DNA of 26,872 bases from Treponema sp. (GTDB taxonomy: Bacteria > Spirochaetota > Spirochaetia > Treponematales > Treponemataceae): NCBI GenBank assembly GCA_016297805.1, contig JAEDFX010000024.1:1-26872 (forward strand), written 5' to 3'. Positions within the stretch are counted from its first letter, which is position 1. Every line of letters begins with the position of its first letter. Below, piece by piece: positions 15,046-23,847 of this stretch. A program made the translations under genes and the position numbers. A model generated the notes under the pieces. The model was not told the DNA's origin, did not search any database, and worked only from the letters and a program-made list of their open reading frames with translations.

Positions 15046-18043
15046 AAAGAATCTAAAAAAATTTTTTATTTGTACCTTATTTCTTGCACTCGTTAATTCA
15101 GCATTTGCAGGCACTGGAGCTTTATTCGGAAAAAAGAATTTGCGGGTTACAAAAACCCAATGGTTCGATATTATCTATCCGCCAGAAAGTCAGGGAACGG
15201 CAAGTATTTTCTATGGAAATGCAGATACCATTTATGATCAGGTTACAGCCCAATACAACACTGTTCCATGGTTCAGAATGCCTATAGTAATTGTTCCTAC
15301 AGTAGATTCCATGAACGCTTTCTGGACCATTGCGCCATATAATCATATTGTAATTTACGATACTTCAATTTCCAAAATTGATGAACTTGCAACTTATTCG
15401 GAAACTGTTCTTTCTGTTTTCAGACATGAATTAACTCACGCCGTTACAAATAATATGAAAGGCGGATTCTGGAAAGGTGTTTCTAAAATATTCGGTGATC
15501 CAGTTACTCCAGGTATGCTTGCAGTTTCCAGCGGAATTGCCGAAGGTGCTACACTTACAAGTGAAAGTGCCAATGGTGAAGGCCGATTAAACGATGAATA
15601 TTCAAAACAGGTTGTTAAACAGGCAAAACTGGAACACAAATTTCCATCATATTACGATGTAAAAGGTGCTTCTGATAAATATCCTTTTGGTTCTGCTTAT
15701 TATTTTAACGGTGCTTTTCATCAGTGGTTACAAGATAAATATGGAATGGATTCATACGCAAAATTCTGGTTCAATATTGTAAACACAAAAAAAATCTTCA
15801 TAAACAGCTGTTTCAAAGATGCATTCGGGACAGGAATAAAAGCAGCCTGGAAACAATTCTACAACGAATACGAAGTTCCAGAAATTTATAGTGATCCTCT
15901 TTCAGAATCAAACGTATATGATTTTTTCATACCAGATTCTCAAAAGAAATCACACTATAATAAACTAAACAAAAGATACTCATCATTAACAATTTCTAAG
16001 GATTCTCTTTTTTGGATTGAAGAAACTGGCAGCAAAATTCAATACGTTAACCTAGAATCTTTTAATGATGAAAAAATCAAACCTGAAACATTATTTTCAT
16101 TTACAGGAATTACTTGTATTAAAGTTTCTGAAGACGGACGTTTCTTAGCCATAAGTTATTCTTCCCAGAATGCTCCCGGAGAAACTTATTGTGTAAAAAT
16201 TTATGATTTAGTTTCAAAACAATTTTATTCAGTTCCAGAAACAAGCTTAAAAAATCCAGCAATTATTCAAAGTGACGATGATTATTATCTGATTGCAAAT
16301 AAATACAGTTCTCCTAAAAATAGTGTTGTAATCAGCAAAATTATTATCACTGATGAGAAGATTACCGGCCTACAGGAATTTTCCAGAACTGAACAATCCG
16401 TAAATGAATATACCCTTGAATATACTCAATTTGGAAATGGGCAATTCGCCTGTATAAAAAAGAATGGTTTGAATTATTCTATATGCATAAAAAATATTAA
16501 ATCCGATGAAAAATCTGAATTTACTGAAATATCTGCCCCAAAAAATAGAATGGTAATAAGTTCTCTTTCTGCAAATGGTCAAAAATTGTATTTCAGCTGG
16601 ACAGAACCAGGAAGTATGCCTCGTCTGGGAATTTTAAACCTTAAGAACCAGATTATGAAGCTTTCCTGTTCTGATTTATCTGGGGGAATTTATGAACCAG
16701 TAGCAATTCAGAAAACTTCGGAAATTACTTACACAGGACACTTCTATTCGGAAAATCGACTGTTTAGAACCCAAGAGTCAGAAATATCAGATTTTGAAAC
16801 TTTTGAAATTCAATATGAGAAAAAAGCCATTGCCTCTGTAGAACAAGAATCTGGAGAAAACACTGCTTTTTCAGACTTAGAATTTGTAAAATACAATCCA
16901 TTTAATTATATGAAACGTGGAATTTTTGCACCTGTTTCAATTTATCAAACAGAATATTTTGGATGTAATTCTGCATATTCTTCAGACACAGCAACTTATC
17001 TTCTTGGAGCAACCTATGTTACATCAAATCCCTGGTCAGATGGTGATAATGATTTATTTATTATAACAGGAGGCTGGAATTACCTTAATAATTCTTTTGG
17101 AATTGATTTACAGGCAAAAATTGGAGCTGAAACTAGACTTTTAACTTCAACTATAGACTTAAAAAATGAGTTCAATGATAAAGGGTGGAAATTCTCTGCA
17201 GGTAAATTGAATATTCAATCTACAGTTTCTTTTGGCCGAATCTCATATCTTACTTTAACTAATGAAACAGCCATTATGATAGGGCATCAGGATAAGCGTA
17301 TTTATAATCTTTCACTTCTTGATGAATTCCGCTTTTGGAATTCTGAATATTTTAAATGCTGCTCTTCTGATGATGATGTCATTTATAGTTGCATTTCTGA
17401 ACTTTTGACAATTGGATATGCAAATATTCATAAAAGTGGAGCAAGTCGCTTTGAAAAAATTGGAATTGGAGCATATCTCTCCTTTGATTTTAGAAAAGAC
17501 AATGCCCTTTCAAGTTCTCCAGTAACTTATACAGATTCCTTTAATATTTATCCTAGTTTTAAAGCTTATACTCCATGGTTTATTCCAACAAAGTATACTT
17601 TATCGATTCTTCCAATTGGTTCAAATTACGGTTACGATACAGATCCAGCCGCTGCAGGACATTCAATTTTTGATTTTAAAACAGAATCAGTTCTTTTTAG
17701 TGTAGAACCTCAAAAGGCACTTCCTTTCATCTCTGCACTTTTTATAAATGATATATACATTTCTGCAGGATATAGCGGAACTTTAGGTGCTGCAAACATG
17801 TCAAAATTGGGATTCCAGCTTCCATATCTGGCAGATTACTTAAAAGGCACATTTAACGGCGAAGCTTGCTATCTTGATGCAGTATATTTGAAGGCTACTG
17901 TAGAATTTTCACCAAACATCGGACTTCTTGCAAACCCTTCATTCAAAACAAACTTATTCGGAATGATTTCTTATTCTCTGCATAAAACTAAAGTTTCAAA
18001 TATTCCAATAGCAGTTCATGTAGGAATGAAATCTACTTTTTAA
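15017..18043 (+). CDS. secreted gluzincin-like metalloprotease with propeller-like middle and outer-membrane-like C-terminus
   Basis: 1008 residues with a signal peptide (basic start, hydrophobic core about 16-28). The N-terminal domain carries HELTH (His137, Glu138, His141). Thirty-five residues after the second His comes Glu176 in GIAEGAT. HExxH plus a downstream EG(x)A glutamate is the zinc site of gluzincins such as the peptidase MA clan. Residues about 310-620 have repeated strand patterns like SLFWIEETGSKIQYVNL and GRFLAISYSS that suggest a TolB-like propeller. The C-terminal third resembles an outer-membrane barrel and ends in Phe. It overlaps the permease gene by 29 bases and the convergent sirtuin gene by 11. 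The substrate is unknown, and domain borders are estimates from pattern. Confidence 0.75.
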   Translation: MQKSVFLKCKKNLKKFFICTLFLALVNSAFAGTGALFGKKNLRVTKTQWFDIIYPPESQGTASIFYGNADTIYDQVTAQYNTVPWFRMPIVIVPTVDSMNAFWTIAPYNHIVIYDTSISKIDELATYSETVLSVFRHELTHAVTNNMKGGFWKGVSKIFGDPVTPGMLAVSSGIAEGATLTSESANGEGRLNDEYSKQVVKQAKLEHKFPSYYDVKGASDKYPFGSAYYFNGAFHQWLQDKYGMDSYAKFWFNIVNTKKIFINSCFKDAFGTGIKAAWKQFYNEYEVPEIYSDPLSESNVYDFFIPDSQKKSHYNKLNKRYSSLTISKDSLFWIEETGSKIQYVNLESFNDEKIKPETLFSFTGITCIKVSEDGRFLAISYSSQNAPGETYCVKIYDLVSKQFYSVPETSLKNPAIIQSDDDYYLIANKYSSPKNSVVISKIIITDEKITGLQEFSRTEQSVNEYTLEYTQFGNGQFACIKKNGLNYSICIKNIKSDEKSEFTEISAPKNRMVISSLSANGQKLYFSWTEPGSMPRLGILNLKNQIMKLSCSDLSGGIYEPVAIQKTSEITYTGHFYSENRLFRTQESEISDFETFEIQYEKKAIASVEQESGENTAFSDLEFVKYNPFNYMKRGIFAPVSIYQTEYFGCNSAYSSDTATYLLGATYVTSNPWSDGDNDLFIITGGWNYLNNSFGIDLQAKIGAETRLLTSTIDLKNEFNDKGWKFSAGKLNIQSTVSFGRISYLTLTNETAIMIGHQDKRIYNLSLLDEFRFWNSEYFKCCSSDDDVIYSCISELLTIGYANIHKSGASRFEKIGIGAYLSFDFRKDNALSSSPVTYTDSFNIYPSFKAYTPWFIPTKYTLSILPIGSNYGYDTDPAAAGHSIFDFKTESVLFSVEPQKALPFISALFINDIYISAGYSGTLGAANMSKLGFQLPYLADYLKGTFNGEACYLDAVYLKATVEFSPNIGLLANPSFKTNLFGMISYSLHKTKVSNIPIAVHVGMKSTF

Positions 18044-18779
18044 CTTCTATTTTGCTCAACACCTGCCCTATTGGTTCATGAATGGCTAAATCTGCCATAG
18101 TGTCCTGTGGTGTAGGAGTTTTGTTTAACAGCACAAGATTTTTACCATGAAAATAGTTCACAAGTCCTGCTGCGGGATACACTGTAAGAGAAGTTCCACC
18201 AATAATAAGAGTATCTGCCTGAGCAATTGCCTGAACTGCTCCGTTTATAATGTCCTGATCAAGACCTTCTTCATATAAAACAACATCTGGTTTTATGAGC
18301 CCACCACATTTTGGACAATGTGGCAAAGTATCTGGAGAATCCTTGCTTTCTATAATTATCTGTTCGTTGTAAAAAGCATGACAATCTAAACAATAATTAC
18401 GTAAAGTACTACCGTGAAGTTCATACACCTTTTTGCTTCCAGCCAGCTGATGAAGTCCATCAATATTTTGTGTAACTACTGCAGTAAGTTTTCCTGCTGC
18501 TTCCAGTTCTGCCAGTTTATAATGTGCAGCGTTTGGTTTAATTCCTTGGGGAAGCAATTTTGCCCTATAGAATCTATAAAACTCTTTCGTGTCCTTGTAA
18601 AAAAAACTTCTGCTGATTATTTCTTCCGGAGGATAATCCCACTCCTGATTGTAAAGTCCGTCTATACTTCTAAAATCTGGTATTCCTGATTCTGTAGAAA
18701 CCCCAGCACCACCAAAGAATACAATCCTATTGCTTTCATCTATAATTTTTTGCAGTCTTTCAATTAATTCTTTTTCCAT
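18033..18779 (-). CDS. cobB: NAD-dependent protein deacylase (Sir2 family)
   Basis: 248-residue sirtuin that removes acyl groups from lysine using NAD, yielding O-acyl-ADP-ribose and nicotinamide. The NAD-binding GAGVSTESGIPDFRS is at 24-38. TQNIDGLH at 103-110 supplies the conserved Asn and Asp, and LHGS carries the catalytic His122. The zinc ribbon is Cys130/Cys133 and Cys155/Cys158. The KPDVVLYEE stretch replaces the more common PDVVWFGE. A GAGG ribosome site and a TATACT box lie upstream. The symbol is given for the family; whether acetyl, succinyl or other acyl groups are preferred is not certain. The gene is convergent with the gluzincin gene with an 11-base overlap. Confidence 0.9.
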   Translation of the reverse strand: MEKELIERLQKIIDESNRIVFFGGAGVSTESGIPDFRSIDGLYNQEWDYPPEEIISRSFFYKDTKEFYRFYRAKLLPQGIKPNAAHYKLAELEAAGKLTAVVTQNIDGLHQLAGSKKVYELHGSTLRNYCLDCHAFYNEQIIIESKDSPDTLPHCPKCGGLIKPDVVLYEEGLDQDIINGAVQAIAQADTLIIGGTSLTVYPAAGLVNYFHGKNLVLLNKTPTPQDTMADLAIHEPIGQVLSKIEVKK

Positions 18780-18888
18780 ATTTTCCTCGACTAATTCAGT
18801 ATAGCACTATTATAATCAAAATATGACAAATCCAATTTATAAATATATTTATGGTCTGGCTGGAAAAAAATGCCCCTCAGCTTGAAAT

Positions 18889-18941
18889 TAAAAAAAACCT
18901 GTGGTTTCTAAGGTATACGGTACCAAAGAAGATCCACAGGT
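18889..18941 (-). terminator. rho-independent terminator of cysK
   Basis: On the minus strand an 8-bp perfect stem (ACCTGTGG with CCACAGGT, 18897-18904 and 18934-18941) encloses a further TTCT/AGAA and GGTA/TACC ladder. It is followed by eight U residues at about 18890-18897. It lies 87 bases beyond the cysK stop. The fold and U-tract fit a factor-independent terminator. Confidence 0.8.
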
Positions 18942-19027
18942 AGTTCACGTTTTTCACATCAATATTTCACTGGATATTGCAAAACTAAGTATAAATTAAG
19001 ATTCGGATTAATTTATGAAAAAATATT

Positions 19028-19960
19028 TTAGTCAGCAAACAGTGCTGTTGAAAGATATTTGTCTCCGTTGTCTGGGAAAATAACTACAATATTTTTTCCT
19101 TCAGCTTCAGGACGTTTTGCAACTTCAATAGCAGCTTTTAGTGCAGCACCAGATGAAATACCAACAAGAAAACCTTCAACCTTTCCAGGCAATTTTCCAT
19201 ATTCAATGGCAGCTTCATTTTCTATTGTAATGATTTCATCGTAAATTTTAGTATCCAATACATCTGGAACAAAGTTTGCACCAATTCCCTGAATCTGATG
19301 AGGACCAGCAACACCTTTTGAAAGAACTGGGGAAGAGGCAGGTTCAACTGCAATCACTTTTACATCAGCTTTTTTTGATTTAAGATACTGTCCAACTCCA
19401 GTAATTGTTCCACCTGTTCCTACACCAGCTACCAGATAATCAACGGCTCCATCTGTATCTTCCCAAATTTCTGGACCTGTTGTTGCAATATGTGCAGCAG
19501 GATTTGATGGATTTACAAACTGACCGGCAATCCAACTGCCAGGAATAGCTGCTGAAAGCTCTTCTGCTTTTTCAATGGAACCTTTCATTCCTTTTGAACC
19601 CTCTGTCAAAACAAGTTCAGCACCATAACCTTTCATAATCTGACGGCGTTCCATGGACATTGTTTCTGGCATTACAATAATGACTTTATATCCACGGGCA
19701 GCGGCTACAGAACAAAGTCCAATACCTGTATTTCCTGATGTTGGTTCAATAATTGTAGCTCCTGGCTTAAGAATTCCAGCCTTTTCTGCATCATCAATCA
19801 TGTTTTTTGCAACACGATCCTTAATGCTGCCTGCTGGATTAAAATATTCTAGTTTTGCAAAAAGCTTTGCTTTAAGTTCAAATTTTTTTTCTATATTCGA
19901 AAGCTCCAAAAGTGGAGTACGTCCTACCAACTGATCAACTGATGAATAAATCTTTCCCAT
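19028..19960 (-). CDS. cysK: cysteine synthase (O-acetylserine sulfhydrylase)
   Basis: 310 residues, the usual length for this PLP enzyme, which makes cysteine from O-acetylserine and sulfide in the cytosol. The PLP lysine is Lys47 in FNPAGSIKDRV. The substrate loop TSGNTG is at 74-79, the phosphate-binding GTGGT at 181-185 and GISSGA at 268-272. An AGGAG site lies upstream of the ATG. The gene is transcribed alone: a dyad-overlapped promoter lies upstream and a strong terminator downstream. No cysE is adjacent. The alternative, a cystathionine beta-synthase-like enzyme, is less likely given the length and motifs. Confidence 0.95.
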   Translation of the reverse strand: MGKIYSSVDQLVGRTPLLELSNIEKKFELKAKLFAKLEYFNPAGSIKDRVAKNMIDDAEKAGILKPGATIIEPTSGNTGIGLCSVAAARGYKVIIVMPETMSMERRQIMKGYGAELVLTEGSKGMKGSIEKAEELSAAIPGSWIAGQFVNPSNPAAHIATTGPEIWEDTDGAVDYLVAGVGTGGTITGVGQYLKSKKADVKVIAVEPASSPVLSKGVAGPHQIQGIGANFVPDVLDTKIYDEIITIENEAAIEYGKLPGKVEGFLVGISSGAALKAAIEVAKRPEAEGKNIVVIFPDNGDKYLSTALFAD

Positions 19961-20003
19961 TTATATATCTCCTTTTTCTGATTCCTTGAATAAAGATGGT
20001 TTT

Positions 20004-20042
20004 ATTATATAATTATTACCTACTATGTCAATAGGTAATAAT
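20004..20042 (-). promoter_or_regulatory. cysK promoter embedded in an 11-bp inverted repeat
   Basis: Minus-strand promoter with a perfect -35 TTGACA (20026-20031), a 16-base spacer and a perfect -10 TATAAT (20004-20009). An exact inverted repeat, ATTATTACCTA (20012-20022) and TAGGTAATAAT (20032-20042), has the -35 box within its 9-base loop. Such a placement suggests a repressor operator. Rrf2/CymR-type regulators use similar dyads at cysteine genes, but the regulator is not identifiable here. Confidence 0.75.
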
Positions 20043-20157
20043 ACTTTGTAATATGAACTTTCCAGTCAGTCTTTAAAATTTAAAATAATCAAATTTTTAA
20101 ATATTTTTTTGAAACCTATCTGAAAAAATTGTGTCATATTATAATAAGAAGGTTTAT

Positions 20158-20928
20158 ATGGATTCTTTTAAAACAGTTGTATCAGAAGACGGTCTTTCCA
20201 TTACCGCCGAGACTAAAATTCTTTTCGGTCAATGTGGTGCCAATAAATGCATGCATCTAACTGAACTAATGGAATATTGTGCAGACTATGTTACGGAGTT
20301 GTATACTCAAAAAGGTGCTACTCGTCAGGTTTTAAATGACAAAGGATACATTCAGATGGTTTCCCGTTCCAGTATTCACATCAACAGAATGCCTGTAGAA
20401 AATGAAGTAATCACAATCACAGCTAGGGAAGAAAAACCTGAAGGTTTCCAGACTATGCGTTACTATGAGTTTAAAACTGCTGATGGAGAAAGCCTTATTC
20501 AAGGAAAAAGCTTGTGGGTAACTGTTAATCCAGAAACAAGAGCCGTTGTTTCTCCTGCAAATTTTGAATTCCTTATACCATCAGAAATTCAAACTCCATT
20601 TGAAAAAGCCCCAGGACGCATAAAGGTTCCTGCAGATGTGCAGTTACTGGGAGAACAAAAAATTCTTCTTTCCCATCTTGATCCAAACGGGCATCTTACA
20701 AATGCAAAATACATCAACTTTGCAATAGATTTTCTACCAGAAGAATATCAGCAAAAAGAAATTACAGATTTCCGCCTAAACTTTTCAAAAGAAATGAAGA
20801 AAGGCGAAATTATGCAAATTTACGGATACTTTGATGATGAAAATCATAAAATTCTGGTATCTGGAAAACGCACAGATGAAGAAGGTAAACTTGAATCTTC
20901 TTTTGATTGTGAGTTATTCTATAAATAA
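20158..20928 (+). CDS. acyl-ACP thioesterase (FatA/FatB-like hotdog)
   Basis: 256-residue cytosolic enzyme that releases free fatty acid from acyl-ACP. Two hotdog repeats are visible. The first (about 15-130) contains ILFGQCGANKCMHLTEL. The second (about 160-250) contains LDPNGHLTNAKYINFA, which matches the conserved catalytic Asn/His region. A GTG upstream at 20131 is in frame, but 20158 is preferred because AGAAGG sits at a proper distance before the ATG. TATAAT at 20140-20145 implies a very short leader. The gene is followed 9 bases later by a membrane-protein gene and the sigma/anti-sigma pair. With an acyl-CoA ligase elsewhere in the window, fatty acid recycling is a plausible link but only inferred. 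Confidence 0.85.
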   Translation: MDSFKTVVSEDGLSITAETKILFGQCGANKCMHLTELMEYCADYVTELYTQKGATRQVLNDKGYIQMVSRSSIHINRMPVENEVITITAREEKPEGFQTMRYYEFKTADGESLIQGKSLWVTVNPETRAVVSPANFEFLIPSEIQTPFEKAPGRIKVPADVQLLGEQKILLSHLDPNGHLTNAKYINFAIDFLPEEYQQKEITDFRLNFSKEMKKGEIMQIYGYFDDENHKILVSGKRTDEEGKLESSFDCELFYK

Positions 20929-20937
20929 GAGGTACTT

Positions 20938-21264
20938 ATGAACACACCATGTCCTGCTGCTCAGGTAATAATTTCAATCATCCCAATCGTAGGAATTGTT
21001 TTTGCAGCAATCGTAATTTTCTTTGCTTTACTTTGGAAACATAATGAAATAAAAATGCGCATTTCAAAAAATACTTATAATCCAATGAACTTCAATTGGA
21101 AAATGTTTTCCCTTCTTTCCGGCTTATGTCTTGTTGGAGTCGGTACAGTTCTTTCTGTAGTATTCTTCCTGGTATCAGGATTTACTTATGAATTACTGGG
21201 TGGATTGATTCCACTTTCACTTGGCATAATGCTTTTAATTTTCAATAAATTAATCTCAAAATAA
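20938..21264 (+). CDS. small membrane protein of the sigma factor operon
   Basis: 108 residues with about three transmembrane segments: near the start (IIPIVGIVFAAIVIFFALLW), middle (FSLLSGLCLVGVGTVLSVVFFLV) and end (LIPLSLGIMLLIFN). A GAGGT ribosome site precedes the ATG. The stop overlaps the sigma-factor ATG by one base. I do not recognise a named family with confidence; small membrane proteins next to ECF sigma and zinc anti-sigma genes are common. It may belong to the regulatory module or be one of its targets. Confidence 0.75.
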   Translation: MNTPCPAAQVIISIIPIVGIVFAAIVIFFALLWKHNEIKMRISKNTYNPMNFNWKMFSLLSGLCLVGVGTVLSVVFFLVSGFTYELLGGLIPLSLGIMLLIFNKLISK

Positions 21265-21848
21265 TGCCTAATAAATTTTCAAATGTTGAAAATTTACTCC
21301 TCTTAACCCGCGATAAATTTCTTGTAAAGGAATCTATCGCCGGGAATCCTGCAGCCTTCTCTACTCTAATGTATTTATATAAAAAAAGAGTAGAAAATGT
21401 TGGGCGCAGATTTTTTTATAATCAAAATGATATTGATGATTTTGTTCAGGAAGTTTTTATAAAGGTATTCAACAATCTTTCATCTTTTAAAGGTGAAAGT
21501 AAATTTTCTACCTGGCTTACCAGAATAGCCTTCAACACTGCACTGAATTCGAAAACCAGAACAAAAAACGCTGATTCTCTGGAAGTTGAAAAAGGTGATG
21601 AACTTCCATCTAACTATGATTCCCCGGAAGAAGCTCAAATGAAAAAACTTACTAAGCTTGCAATTCAACAATCCGTAAAGGAACTACCTGAGAAATATGC
21701 CCAATGTGTAGAAATGTATTTCTTTATGGATATGTCTTATGAAGATATTTCTGAAACAACTGGTATTCCTGTTAATACCTTAAAAACACATATTTTTCGT
21801 GCAAAAAAAATCCTATATGAAAAACTAAAGGAGCTGCAATATGAATAA
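21264..21848 (+). CDS. ECF-type RNA polymerase sigma factor
   Basis: 194-residue group 4 sigma factor. Region 2 covers about 25-95, with the DDFVQEVFIKVFNNLSSFKG core-binding segment and FSTWLTRIAFNTALN. Region 4 covers about 135-190 and has a typical helix-turn-helix, MSYEDISETTGIPVNTLKTH, followed by IFRAKKILYEKL. No region 1.1 or 3 is present. It is coupled to the preceding membrane protein by a one-base overlap and to the anti-sigma gene by an 8-base overlap. Its activity is probably held by that zinc protein. The target promoters are unknown. Confidence 0.92.
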   Translation: MPNKFSNVENLLLLTRDKFLVKESIAGNPAAFSTLMYLYKKRVENVGRRFFYNQNDIDDFVQEVFIKVFNNLSSFKGESKFSTWLTRIAFNTALNSKTRTKNADSLEVEKGDELPSNYDSPEEAQMKKLTKLAIQQSVKELPEKYAQCVEMYFFMDMSYEDISETTGIPVNTLKTHIFRAKKILYEKLKELQYE

Positions 21849-22260
21849 AAAATGCTCATACGTAATGGAAAGATTTCTTGAATTAGATAAAAATGAACAT
21901 ATTCCTTTTGCTTTGACAGCCCATATTTTAAATTGTAATGAATGTCGCAATCAGATAAGAATGTATACTCAGGCAGAAAAGCTTATTTGCAAAAATGAAG
22001 AAAATCTTTTTGATTTTGTACCAACTTCTAATGTTATGGAAAAACTTTATCCCGGAAGTACAAAGCCAAAGAAAATGCCTATACTTCACTGGCTGGTAAT
22101 TGGCTTAATTCTTTTGATTTGTATGATTTTCTGTTCTATCGCAATAGACAAATTCATTCCTAAATTACATCCGCTAAGCTTCATTTTCATTGCAGGAATA
22201 ATCTGCACTTACTGCATGATGTTCGTGTGGTGCAATATGGAATATTTCGTAAAAAAATGA
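21841..22260 (+). CDS. zinc-binding (ZAS-like) membrane anti-sigma factor
   Basis: 139 residues. The N-terminal HxxxCxxC motif (His28, Cys32, Cys35 in HILNCNEC), with Cys5 as a possible fourth ligand, resembles the zinc anti-sigma domain known from RsrA. Two membrane segments lie about 80-103 and 110-134, so the sensor faces the membrane and the zinc domain faces the cytosol. It overlaps the sigma gene by 8 bases. It probably binds that sigma factor and releases it after an envelope or redox cue; the signal is unknown. Confidence 0.85.
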   Translation: MNKKCSYVMERFLELDKNEHIPFALTAHILNCNECRNQIRMYTQAEKLICKNEENLFDFVPTSNVMEKLYPGSTKPKKMPILHWLVIGLILLICMIFCSIAIDKFIPKLHPLSFIFIAGIICTYCMMFVWCNMEYFVKK

Positions 22261-22293
22261 AGTTTTAGTTTAAAAAATCATTAAATGATTCTA

Positions 22294-22351
22294 TTGACAG
22301 AAACATACTCCGATGTTACTATGTGTAGTAACAGTTACTATTCATAGTAAC
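22294..22351 (+). promoter_or_regulatory. trpE promoter with two tandem palindromic operators
   Basis: TTGACA (22294-22299), a 17-base spacer and TACTAT (22317-22322) form a near-consensus promoter. Two 18-bp palindromes follow or overlap it: GTTACTA/TAGTAAC at 22315-22332 (4-base centre) and GTTACTAT/ATAGTAAC at 22334-22351 (2-base centre). Their centres are 19 bases apart, about two helical turns. The first covers the -10. A tryptophan-sensing repressor is likely, but the sites are not a good TrpR consensus. Confidence 0.8.
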
Positions 22352-22385
22352 ATAATTTTGTAATCAATTTATCGGAGTTTTATAT

Positions 22386-23834
22386 ATGGAAAAAAGAACT
22401 GATGCCCTTTATAAGAGCCTTTCCTGCGAACGCTACACACCTTATTCTTTGGCAAGAAAAATTGGTGCAAAAGCAATTCTGGAATCTGCCAGCTTTGCAA
22501 AAGGTCGTGAACGCTACTCTATTCTTATGACTGAAGAAGCCTTCAAAGTTATTCAGGATGAAGATGGCGTAGCATTTTTAGTAGATGGAAACCGTATTCC
22601 ATTTGATACAACAAACGTAGACAGCCGAGATGCTCTTGGACGCAAAAAGGAAGCTGATATTCTTGATGCAATTCTATATGTCGCAGAACAGAATAAAACT
22701 CCAGCTAATGGTGCCAATGCAGAAATCCCAATTCCTGCCAGCGGTCTTGGATACCTTTCTTATGAATTTGCAGCCCGATGTGATAACATCAAGTTTTTTG
22801 AACAAAAAGATGAACTGAAAATCCCAGAAAGTTTCTTTATTGCAGGACACATCTACATTGTTTTTGATCACTATACAGAAACAATGCATCTTTTTGGTTT
22901 GAACTATAACGAACATCAGATTGATTTGCAGGCTGCTATTGATCAGCTTGTAAAACGAATCAACGATATGGACTTCTCTTACGTTGAAGAACCACCTACA
23001 CATTTTGAATACAAAATGATTACAGACCTGGAACAGTCTAAAAAAGAATATGTTGAAAAGGTTGATGCCCTTAAAAAGCATATAATTGCCGGAGATATTA
23101 TTCAGGCAGTTCCAAGTCGACGCGTACAGATTGAATGTGAAGCAACTGCTATGACAGTTTACGGAAAACTCCGCAAGGTAAATCCAAGTCCATATTTGTT
23201 CTATATCGACTTTGGTGATTTCCAGCTTACAGGTGCATCTCCAGAATCTTTGGTTCGAGTTCGTAACGGAAAGGCCAGCATTCACCCAATTGCAGGAACA
23301 ATCCACCGTGGTGCCAATGATGCAGAAGATGAAGCTCTTAAACAGCAACTGGTTTCTAATCCAAAGGAAAAAGCAGAACACCTTATGCTTGTAGACCTGG
23401 CACGTAACGATCTTGGCCGTGTCTGTAAAGAAGGTTCAGTTACAGTTCCACAGTACATGGACACAGAACTTTATTCTCACGTAATCCATATTGTTTCAAA
23501 CACAGAAGGTTTTGTTCGCGATGATGTAAAACCTATTCAGGTACTGCGTGCATCCTTCCCAGCTGGAACAGTTTCTGGAGCACCAAAAATTAGTGCAATG
23601 CAGATTTTAAGTGGCCTTGAAAGTACAAAACGCCGTTTCTATGCAGGTGCTGTAGGATATGTTCAGTGTAACGGTGATTTGGACTTCTGTATTGCAATCC
23701 GCTGTACATTAAAACAGGGTAACGTATACACCCTTCAGGCTGGTGGCGGAATTGTTTACGATTCCAATGCAGAACGAGAATTCACAGAAACCTGCGAAAA
23801 GCTGGGTGCATTAATTGATACTTTGACAAAATAA
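22386..23834 (+). CDS. trpE: anthranilate synthase component I
   Basis: 482-residue chorismate-binding enzyme that, with the glutamine amidotransferase half encoded next, makes anthranilate from chorismate. The chorismate-binding domain has the typical end PAGTVSGAPKISAMQI. The conserved feedback motif ILES (31-34) followed by GRERYS is present, so tryptophan inhibition is likely. A GGAG ribosome site precedes the ATG. The gene is followed by a 133-base GC-rich gap and then the fused trpG-trpD gene. Aminodeoxychorismate synthase is the main alternative, but the linked trpD half argues for tryptophan. Confidence 0.96.
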   Translation: MEKRTDALYKSLSCERYTPYSLARKIGAKAILESASFAKGRERYSILMTEEAFKVIQDEDGVAFLVDGNRIPFDTTNVDSRDALGRKKEADILDAILYVAEQNKTPANGANAEIPIPASGLGYLSYEFAARCDNIKFFEQKDELKIPESFFIAGHIYIVFDHYTETMHLFGLNYNEHQIDLQAAIDQLVKRINDMDFSYVEEPPTHFEYKMITDLEQSKKEYVEKVDALKKHIIAGDIIQAVPSRRVQIECEATAMTVYGKLRKVNPSPYLFYIDFGDFQLTGASPESLVRVRNGKASIHPIAGTIHRGANDAEDEALKQQLVSNPKEKAEHLMLVDLARNDLGRVCKEGSVTVPQYMDTELYSHVIHIVSNTEGFVRDDVKPIQVLRASFPAGTVSGAPKISAMQILSGLESTKRRFYAGAVGYVQCNGDLDFCIAIRCTLKQGNVYTLQAGGGIVYDSNAEREFTETCEKLGALIDTLTK

Positions 23835-23847
23835 GCTGCGACGGCAA

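Noticed and set aside
18823..18996. A small frame that would read as a 58-residue protein if two A-runs each changed by one base.
   Set aside because: The second A-run is the U-tract of the cysK terminator and the frame lies over its stem. The reading is probably chance, and no family was recognised.
20131..20157. Upstream GTG start for the thioesterase.
   Set aside because: It has no ribosome site and overlaps the likely -10; the ATG at 20158 has AGAAGG.
22674..23381. Long open frame antisense to trpE.
   Set aside because: Cys/Phe/Asn-rich shadow translation with no ribosome site; trpE is certain on the other strand.
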